Positions 56,217-64,000 of a stretch of DNA of 64,000 bases are shown here, in pieces (position 1 is the first letter of the stretch; each line of letters begins with the position of its first letter). Position numbers and translations under genes: made by a program. The stretch covers positions 558,001 to 622,000 of the forward strand of contig JAPXFQ010001302.1 in assembly GCA_028564705.1 (NCBI GenBank). Direction: 5' to 3'. The notes under the pieces were generated by a model. It was not told the origin of the DNA and did no database searches. It saw only the letters and a program-made list of their open reading frames with translations. This DNA is from Apricaphanius iberus. Lineage: Eukaryota > Chordata > Actinopteri > Cyprinodontiformes > Aphaniidae.

Positions 56217-56649
56217 CCAAGTTCTCCAAATTTATGAAGCTCTATACAAAGAAAGACCATTTACCATTATTTGATTATTTAAGTTCCAGTTTAGTTCTGT
56301 CCTGGGAACTATCACCAATCCATCAAGTACAGTACAGTAACTGCATTCACAGCCTCACCAGCACAAAAAGTTAATTGCACCATGGTTAAAAAACAAACAA
56401 ACTGTGATACCTAATGTTCCCTGTAGTAAGCAGAAAACAAATAGCCAATTCACTATTGAATATTCACAATTTTGTAACATTAATCCATGCAAAGAGATTT
56501 TAAGACAAGTCAATCTAGTGGCCCCATTGTTCTAAACAACAACCTCTATCTGCAGCTATCTGTGGGTTTGCACCACTAAAAGGTCAGATTCTTCGATCAC
56601 CTGCAATAAAAAAAAAATCTTAAAATAAATTAACTCTCAAAACAAACAA

Positions 56650-56800
56650 CACTGAGTCATACCAAGAAATTTCCACTTAATATCCACATAATTCACATTT
56701 CAGGTGTTGATGTAATGTGACATGTGGTGCGTCACCAAGCTGTTTATACAATTCATTGTAAGGCTAAGGAAGAAAAGACAACAAAGAGACTATAGCAAAC
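56650..56800 (-). repeat. Diverged direct repeat, copy B
   Basis: 'aacactgagtcatac', 'gttgatgtaatgtgacatg' and 'ggtgcgtcaccaagctgttt' match copy A about 1.8 kb away. Its minus-strand open stretch begins PYNELYKQLGDAPHVT. Either a duplicated unknown repeat or two decayed copies of an exon. Confidence 0.6.
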
Positions 56801-57599
56801 AGGGGAGAATGAGTCTCACTCAGGACATTATCGGCTGATATTTACTAAAAATCCCCCAACTGCTGTTTGTGTAGCAAGAAATTGTAGGAAAACAAAGGTT
56901 TTTGCACATAGGAAATTCCAGAGGGACTTTTTTGTAGCCCGGAAAAAAAGGCATTGCCTTACAGTCATTTTATTGTGCACTATGCTCTATGGATATCTGG
57001 ACCTTAAACCAACAAGGGCTTTATTTTAGGAGAATTGTCTGGCTGTTGGTTAGGGTTTGGTGATATATTCATATCAGATAATTGAAACATTGGAATATGT
57101 TAAACATCTGAAAAACCTCAATCTAGTTGATTTACTGTATACAGAATCACAATTCCCTACTAGGCATTTTACAAAACAAATCAATATATTTAAAGAAATA
57201 TATCATCAATTCATTCCTGTTATGCAAACAGATTTAAAGTAAATTTACTTACAGTGGCGTGAACAAGCATTTGATACACTGCTAATTTTGAAGTTTTCTC
57301 ATTTACAAAGCATGTAAAGGTCTGTATAATTTTATCAAAGGTTCTCTTCAACTGTGAGGGACGAAGAAGGCTCTCTACCCTTTTCTGGCTCAAGACCCTG
57401 GTCTCGATTTGGAGGTACTGATTCTCATCCCACCCGCTTTACACTCAGCGAACCGCTCCAATAAAAGCTGTAAATCGCATTCCGATAAAGCCAGCAGGAC
57501 TTCATCCTCTACAAATAGCAGAGACCCTATCCTGAGTTGGATCCCCTGAAAACTTTTGCCACACCTAGAAAGTGCAAAGTAATGAACAGAACTGAAGAC

Positions 57600-57975
57600 A
57601 AAGGACAGCCTTAGTGGAGTCCAACTCTCACCAGAAATGAGCCCAACTTACTGTCAGCAATGGTAACCAAGCTCTGACACCGGTTGTACATGGGCTTAAC
57701 AGCCCGTATAAAGGGGCCTGGTATACCATACTCCTGTTGTCCATTCTCCAATGGATGTGGTCAAATGCCTTCTCCAAGTTCACAAAACACATGTCGACCA
57801 GTTGGGCGAACTCCCATGCACCCTCAAGGATCCGCTGAGGGAGTAGAACTGGTCCAGTGCTCCACAGCCAGGACAACAACCTCATTGTTCCTCCTGAATC
57901 AAGTGTTCGACTATTCATCCGACCCTCTTCTCCACAACCTCTGAATAGACCTTACCAGGGAGTCTCAGAAGTGTA
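57600..57975 (-). mobile_element. RTE/Rex3-like LINE RT fragment
   Basis: The minus strand at 57628-57918 encodes MCFVNLEKAFDHIHW, RT motif A of the same family as 1-250. The copy here includes about 100 bp missing from the window-start copy, which shows that the latter has an internal deletion. Confidence 0.75.
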
Positions 57976-58166
57976 ATCTTCCTGTATTCTGAGCACACTC
58001 TGTGGTTCCACTTTTTAAAGAGTACACTGCCTCTCTCCTGATACTGGAGATAGACACCAGTTCCCCCACGACCCTGCATGGGTAAGTGGCATACATAACG
58101 TATGTATTTAATCCGGTGCGGAATATTTATGCTCTTTTGCCATTTTGTAACTGTTTAGGTAATGTT

Positions 58167-58250
58167 TAATTCAATTCAATTAAATTCAGTTTATGTATAT
58201 AGAGCCAATTTACAACACACCATCTCAAGTCTATTAAATTCAGTCATACA
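58167..58250 (-). mobile_element. L2-like LINE 3' tail
   Basis: 'ttcaattcaattaaattcag' followed by 'atatagagccaatttacaac' and 'caccatctcaag', a diverged tail copy. Confidence 0.7.
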
Positions 58251-58734
58251 TACATTCCAAAAAGAACTGGATCTTTTGACTCCCAAGCAGCTCCTAACTT
58301 TTCTTGTTTCTTTAATTTATCATAAAAAAGTAAAATAATGGTTAAAATGAATTATTAATATACAAACAAATATATGTTCATTATATATATATATTTTATT
58401 ATATTCAACATACATACACAGTAAAAAAGGACAAGTTGAAAAAACTTAAAATTTCAAGGCAACACGATGCAAGAGATTTTTGAGTTTTCTGAACTTTTGC
58501 CGACTGTTGTTGGCTTAACTAAGATTTGTAAGTTCTGACAAGAGTTCTACCAAGTTGGATCTTCTTCTTCACCTGATTAAGATAAAATGTAAGGCTAACA
58601 AATACATTCTAGTTTAATGCCTTGTATTTCTGTATTCACTAAATGCAGATATTCTAGTTGAATAATAACACAAATCTTATTCCAGTGATTTGAAAATTTA
58701 CAAATATAAAAAGGAATATTCATCAATCTTCTTA

Positions 58735-59035
58735 ATGGGGGGGGGGGGCGGGGGGGCTGGTGCCTATCTCCAGCTGTCAATGGGCAAGCGGTGGGGTACA
58801 CCCTTGACAGGTTGCCAGTCCATCACAGAGCAACACAAGACAAACAACCATGCACGCACACACTCACACCTAAGGACAATTTAGAGAGACCAATTAACCT
58901 AACAGTCATTTTTTGGACAGTGGGAGGAAGCCATGCTTTCACAGAGATAACATGCAAAAAGACTCTGGACTGGGATGTAAAACCACAACCTCCTTGCTGC
59001 AAGGCAACAGTGCTAACCACTGCACCACCCTTGCA
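58735..59035 (-). mobile_element. SINE-like repeat, nearly full length
   Basis: Begins with a G-rich run (58737-58757), then 'gctggtgcctatctccagct', 'ccagtccatcacagagcaac' and 'cacacctaaggacaatttag', and ends 'caacagtgctaaccactgca'. These are the reverse complement of the 23478-23612 (3') and 34655-34890 (5') pieces joined in order, which confirms that those are two halves of one repeat. Confidence 0.75.
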
Positions 59036-59849
59036 GAAACAATAAAGCTTAAATCCACAACCGAAAAAAATAAAAAACTAAGTGTCAGCGACATAGTCGG
59101 TATTGGTGGAAACAGTTCACTTCACATCCGACTTCGACCACGTTTGGTCAGGTTTTGGGGCACAGAAAACGTCGACAAACCGGCCTCACACGAGTCAGAT
59201 CTGCTGAGTAGTCTGTTTGAACTTGTTCAGACCCTGTGCGCATGAGCACATCAGTAATCTATGGGGTTTCCCAGTGGTTCCCAACTTGACTCAAAAAACC
59301 TACTCAAAAGCTGATAATTTTGTTATGCAAAATAGAAAATCTTAGTTAGGACAACACTGACAAAAATTTGTTGGGCAGACCAGCTTTTTTACGTTGTAAG
59401 TGGAAAGCTTGTTTTCTGAGTTAGTTAAATTTGAAAACTTAAATCAACAATTATAAGTTATCGTTTTTACGATGTAGTGCTACAAAAATAAAAACTTATG
59501 TCCACTAAAAAAAAACTCTGATGCACAATAAACCTCAATGCACCTCATTATGATATCATTATGACATCCTCTGTGGTACCAAAGTGTGATCATCATTCAT
59601 AAGTTCAGCATTGCAGAAAGTTCACATGTATAAATACAAGACATGTATAAATAGAATATACCAAAGGGATAGATAGAATAATAAAAATAAAATAAAAAAT
59701 ACAAGGTAATTGCACTTAAATTACACATAGATATTGACGTCTATTGCACCGTTGACTATTAACAAAAAGAAAAAGAATTGCCAGTAAGTATTACACAGTG
59801 AAGTGAAGAGGCACTACAGCTTAGTTGTTCCCCCCTCGTTTGTCCTCCT

Positions 59850-60290
59850 GTTTCCCCTCCCTTCCCCCTCCAGAGAGCAGTTAACACAGTCTGATGGCAT
59901 GTGGGACAAAGGAATTCTTAAGTCTGTTGGTTCTTATCTTGGGGAGAAGCAACCAGTCACTGAACAGACTCCTCTGCTTGTTTATGGCCGTGTGCAGAGG
60001 ATGCCCAGCATCGTCCATAATGTCCAGCAATTTCTTTAGTGTCCTTTTCTCTGCCACTGTCGCCAGAGTGTCCAGCTTCATGCCGACCACAGAGCTAGCC
60101 TTTCTGATCAGTTGTTCCAGCCTGGATGAGTCCTTCTTTGCTGTGCTGCTTCCCCAGCACACCACAGCATAAAAAAGTACTCCAGCCACCACTGACTGAT
60201 AAAACATCCTCAGGAGCTTCCTGCAGATGTTAAAAGACCTCAGCCTCCTGAGGAAGTACAGTCGGCTTTGGGCTTTTTTATACAGGTGCT
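59850..60290 (-). mobile_element. LINE RT C-terminal fragment with open frame
   Basis: The minus frame 59881-60207 (108 codons) starts MFYQSVVAGVLFYAVVCWGS and has LEQLIRKASSVVGMKLDTLA. This is the 'FY.S.(V/I)...L.(Y/F)....W.G' end of LINE RTs. The frame is unbroken but lacks all catalytic blocks, so it is a 5'-truncated element rather than a gene. Confidence 0.75.
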
Positions 60291-60360
60291 AATGTAAAGC
60301 ACCTTGAATTGCTTTCGTGTTGAAAGTGTGCTATATAAATAAAATTGTCTTGCTTTGCCT
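60291..60360 (+). mobile_element. L2-like LINE tail, second family
   Basis: 'aaagcaccttgaattgcttt', 'gtgttgaaagtgtgctatat' and 'aaataaaattgtcttgcttt' are the reverse complement of the tail at 27018-27080 and 39345-39400. Confidence 0.75.
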
Positions 60361-60364
60361 AAAT

Positions 60365-60658
60365 TCAATAATAGTATAAAACGACTTCAGCCAGTCCTCG
60401 CCATTTTCTTCCTGCATGAAGATCATGTTTAAGCACCAACCAATGAGCATCCAGGTCCCAACAAGCTAATTCTGATTGGCTGGCCAAGAAATTCGTTTAA
60501 ATGGCATTCTGAAATAAATACACCATTATGAAAAAAACTCCATTATGAAATAAAAGCTGCCTTTGGAAAAAAGAAAATTTTCAATAAAAACTGATGATGT
60601 TTAATAAAAAAACTTAAAATAAATTATAGTATGAAAAAATAGCAGTGGAATAAATATT

Positions 60659-60705
<47 letters not shown>

Positions 60706-61500
60706 CATTATACAAATATATAATCTAAAATTAAAATACAATGAAAAATATTTCACAAATATTGGACATTGCATTTTAACTGAATTCCTGTTTTGAATAT
60801 TAACTCATGCTGATATTTATTTCATATTGTTTTATTTATTTATTTAATTTTGGACAATTCTGCATTCCATACAACCCTTTAAGGACATTCATTGTCTTAA
60901 TGCAGCCCAAAATGGAAATGAGTTTGACATCTCTACTCTATAGTGTTTGATCAATTTACTTATTATTTTCTCAATTAACTTGCCATTTAATTAGTTTCAC
61001 TTAATTTTTACTGAAAAACACAGTTTTTTCTATGTTTTTTGGTTCCTCTGATGTTTGTTGTTGCTTGTTTTTGAAGTCTGTTCTGGCAAACAAATACATC
61101 CCAAAATAACCAATAATCATCCTGTGGTTAAATACCATGTTTGATCAGATGACTTGTTCAAAATCTGAAATCAAAAGTTTAGGATGCAAACTTTATTCAG
61201 GACTTGCATGTCTTAACTTTGTATACGACTTGGAACTTTCAAATGTTTGATTGGTATTTGACATGAGACTTAGGGAGAAAGACTTATATCTGACTTCCAA
61301 CATAATGACTTGGTCCCACATTTGCTATTTGTATTTATGTGTATACGTATATCACACATCGATTTAGGTGGTGTAAGATAAGGATCTACGTTTATGCCTC
61401 CAGCAATTGATCTTTTTTCAACATGAATTTTCCCATTTTATATGCTTGCGTGTCTGTGTTTGTTTTCTGTCACTAGATATTTTATGTATTTTCAGTCTGT
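60365..61500. other. Intergenic AT-rich DNA upstream of the FGF promoter
   Basis: Contains two CCAAT-type segments (60440-60490) similar to the core of the 33625-34555 foldback, A-rich sequence and a long (AT)n tract. No gene seen. Confidence 0.45.
60664..60704. repeat. (AT)n microsatellite
   Basis: About 41 bases of uninterrupted alternating T and A; likely length-polymorphic. Confidence 0.95.
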
Positions 61501-61550
61501 AGCTCTATGGCACCTGTGACTCACAGATAAACAAAACAGCAGGTGGCATG

Positions 61551-61576
61551 TGACGTAATGCAGCATGGATATAAAT
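61551..61576 (+). promoter_or_regulatory. Candidate FGF core promoter (CRE-like site and TATA box)
   Basis: TGACGTAA at 61551-61558 is a CRE/ATF half-palindrome, and TATAAAT at 61570-61576 a TATA box. An E-box-like CAGGTG lies at 61539-61544. Transcription from about 61600 would leave a 5' UTR of about 240 bases before the FGF start codon. Spacing and orientation suit the gene; function is inferred. Confidence 0.5.
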
Positions 61577-61837
61577 CCAGACTGTTACTCTGTGATTTGT
61601 TTGAGGACAAAGCAAAACTAGAAAACACCATACAAATGAAAAGCCGCGATCAATATTGGCATTTTTGAGATATTTCAGTATGCCCTCTTCAAATGATTTT
61701 CACCATTTAGACATGCACAATTTCAAGCATTTTTTAGGATATATGCAGGTTTTCCTCACTATTTTCACCTAAAAGAAAATATTTAATTAGGCTATACCTG
61801 AGTTATTTTAATTTAATTTTTTAATTTATTTTTTGGT

Positions 61838-62135
61838 ATGTGGAGTATGTCGTTATCAAGGTCCAAGCTCTCTTTTTTCCTGTATTGGATCTTTTTGTGC
61901 ACCTTATATGCCACTCTTACATTCAGCAGGACAAAACATAGTGTAAAGTATGTCAGATCATTGGGGCACAGCAGCAGCTACACGCTTAACAAAAGAGAAG
62001 ACGCAGAAACAGATGGACAATACCTGTTGGGGATAAAAAGAATTAGAAGACTTTACTGTAACGTGGGAATCGGCTTCCATATTCAGGTCCTACCGAATGG
62101 GAAGATAACAGGAGTACACAATGAAAATAAATACA
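61838..62135 (+). CDS. FGF4/FGF6-subfamily growth factor, exon 1
   Basis: 99 codons plus one base before a gtaagt donor (62136). A secreted heparin-binding ligand for FGF receptors. Residues 11-29 ([19 protein letters not shown]) form a signal peptide. A short, Ser/Lys-rich propeptide-like stretch follows, and the beta-trefoil core opens at about 62 with [20 protein letters not shown] and [28 protein letters not shown] is specific to FGF4/5/6, and the split Ser codon (A|) at the exon end is the position where those genes are spliced. Both ATG 61838 and ATG 61847 (MSLSR) have a purine at -3; the first is taken. The N-terminal part is shorter and more diverged than mammalian FGF4 or FGF6. Exons 2 and 3 are not in the window. 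Fish fgf4 versus fgf6 cannot be settled from this exon. Confidence 0.9.
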
Positions 62136-62201
62136 GTAAGTATTTTTTTACAATTCATGATGATATAAAGCTTTAGAATAAGAAATCTTGGTTATTATCT
62201 A

Positions 62202-62279
62202 TGTAAAAATAAAACCAAACTAGTCAATTTTATTTTATCAAATAGTCAATACATTGACTAGTTTGGTTTTATTTTTACA
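62202..62279. repeat. Perfect 27-bp inverted repeat in FGF intron 1
   Basis: 62202-62228 and 62253-62279 are exact reverse complements (left arm begins TGTAAAAATAAAACC and ends ACTAGTCAAT), with a 24-base loop. Pairing extends a further few bases with one mismatch. Confidence 0.95.
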
Positions 62280-62465
62280 CAGATTGGTACTACTAAAGGT
62301 ATTCAGTTTGAATGACGATACGTAGTCATGTCAAAGTTGTTACTTTATTAATCTTCCAGTAAATAAATTAATACAAATAAATATATAAATATGAATAAAG
62401 GCAGCTGAAGGACTAAATACTATAAATGACAGGCCTGTAAGTTATTTTGTTCCCATGTTATGAGT

Positions 62466-62505
62466 GGGAATGGAATATTTCAGGCAGCTAAAATATTCCA
62501 TTCCC
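62466..62505. repeat. 15-bp inverted repeat
   Basis: GGGAATGGAATATTT (62466-62480) and AAATATTCCATTCCC (62491-62505), a perfect stem with a 10-base loop. Related 'gaatatttccagct' and 'gctgaaatattcccc' motifs occur at 62631 and 62742, so it may be part of a decayed transposon. Confidence 0.85.
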
Positions 62506-62509
62506 CCAT

Positions 62510-63840
62510 GTAACTTTGGTAAAGTAAGACCAAATTTCTTCATATTCACAAGACCAAGTGTCCCTGTTGAAAGGTCTAAGCACTGTTAAAGACAGATCTG
62601 TAAATTAATTTGTTGTGAAGAAGGGGAAATGAATATTTCCAGCTGTATGATGTGAGGAATGAACAACCCAAAACACAAAATGAATGCTTTAATATCTTCC
62701 CCATGGGGTATATAAACAGTATAACAAAATATGAAAGTTAGGCTGAAATATTCCCCTTTTACTATAATGACTTTTTTTCTTTTTAAGAGAGAGCGAATAT
62801 GTCTTTATAGAGCACCATTCCTAAATAATAAAGCTGCTTCAGCAGATTATTTTAGACAAAACACACAGCAGACATCAGCGATCAAAAACCAGAAATTTAT
62901 TTTTTGTCCATTATGTGTCATATTTTACATTAGAACGGTTTAATAATAATACCACATTCATCTGTTCAGGAAGCCAAGTTGTTGTGTCCAGCAGAGTCAG
63001 CTTCCATCCTTTAACATCGGGGCTTAATAAAATTAACACAATGTGAAAGAAAACAGTATTGGTGGCTGATATCACTCAGGTTTTAATGAACAGTATTCAA
63101 ACTTTGATTCTCACCATTTAAAACAAAAAACACAAAACTGTAAAAAAAAAAAAACACACACACACAAGACCATGTGTATTTGTATTAATTTACTTACTAG
63201 GGGATTAATAAAGTGACAACTGTAACATGACTACATATCATCAGTTTACCGAGAAATAGATTAGAATTGGCATAAATGTCAGATTCGCCTCTCTGCCAGC
63301 AGTGCACAAGACCTGCTCTGCTGAAGGGGACACAGCTTTTTTTCTTTTAACCTGCATATTAGGGAAAATGAAGCTTTTTTTTATCTACTTTTCATTTTTT
63401 AATTTTGGTTTTAAAGCAAAACAACAACAAAAAACGAACTGATCATTTTGAAACACAAAAACCAAAGAACGAACCATACACGGATTGAATTCCTTTTTTC
63501 CTTTTCACTGTCATCAAGGGGCTCTGAGAAGAATTAAAGTCTACTTCGTAAGACTTTCAATATTGATTTTGTAGTGTTTTGGTATTTTAGCATTAGATTA
63601 TAGGAGAAACTCGAAAAGTTATAATGTTGTGCAAAAGTCTATTTATTTAAGTAATTCAACTTAAAAGGTGAAGCTAATATATGACATAGACTCATTTCAC
63701 GCAGTGTTATTTCAAGCCTACATTTGTTATAATTTTTATGATTATGCCTCACGGTTTATGAAAACCCCAAATTCAAAATCTTTCACCAAGTCAATAAAAC
63801 AAGGATTTTAAATAGACAAATGTCAGAGTTCTGAAAAAGC
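62510..63840. other. FGF intron 1, no exon found
   Basis: No sequence resembling FGF exon 2 (the LLEIS...VS.FGV block) was seen on the + strand. It contains A/T-rich sequence and a short (CA) run near 63154-63165. Confidence 0.5.
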
Positions 63841-63842
63841 AA

Positions 63843-64000
63843 GGGAAGGCAATTTTATTTATATAGCCCACTTCAACACAAGGCAATCCAAGGTTCTTTA
63901 CATGATTCAGTGATTACAGAAGCATGATTAGAGAAAAACAGAAACATATACGTTTAACAGATAGACAGAATCAATCAATAAGAAAAGATGATATAAGGAA
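63843..64000 (-). mobile_element. L2/CR1-like LINE 3' tail, cut by window edge
   Basis: 'ggcaattttatttatatagc', 'cacttcaacacaaggcaatc' and 'tttacatgattcagtgatta' match 27025-27110 and 39350-39420. 'acagatagacagaatcaatc' matches 27150. The copy continues beyond the window. Confidence 0.85.

Noticed and set aside
59881..60207. 108-codon minus-strand frame considered as a host gene
   Set aside because: It matches the C-terminal block of LINE reverse transcriptases and is followed by a LINE-type tail.

Overview
The window is vertebrate genomic DNA, almost certainly from a ray-finned (teleost) fish. The coding DNA is split by GT-AG introns and lies in AT-rich, transposon-packed sequence. The repeats are typical of fish: L2-like LINEs with Maui-type 3' tails, an RTE/Rex3-like LINE with a GGAT tail, Tc1-like DNA transposons, foldback elements and a tRNA-type SINE. 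I see no prokaryotic features, CRISPR arrays or tRNA/rRNA genes.

Two host genes are supported, both on the + strand. The first is a class 4 transmembrane semaphorin. Twelve exons (7339-49942) encode the last 735 residues: most of the sema domain, the PSI domain, a short Ig-like domain, one membrane span and a cytoplasmic tail. All splice phases agree and there are no in-frame stops. The signal peptide and the start of the sema domain lie upstream of the window. The second is an FGF4/FGF6-subfamily growth factor. Only exon 1 is present (61838-62135), with a plausible promoter about 265 bp upstream; the other exons lie beyond the right edge. A guidance receptor and an FGF therefore sit about 12 kb apart in the same orientation.

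Layout: 1-5480 is an old minus-strand RTE-like LINE broken by an almost complete L2-like LINE (251-3583). 5480-49942 is the semaphorin with very repeat-rich introns. One intron holds a 5.5-kb foldback element built on about fifty ACTAGT motifs, itself hit by a Rex3-like LINE and by fossil DNA transposons. The next holds an apparently intact DD38E Tc1-like transposon, and the following one an apparently intact DD34E Tc1-like transposon. 49943-61500 is intergenic sequence full of LINE, SINE and Tc1 debris, plus one unexplained candidate terminal exon (51191-51319). 61500-64000 is the FGF promoter, exon 1 and start of intron 1, with a perfect 27-bp hairpin.

The strongest unusual signals are the ACTAGT foldback element, the two transposons with open transposases, the inverted pair of ATTACATAATGC-rich repeats, and several retroposon insertions whose target-site duplications can be read directly.
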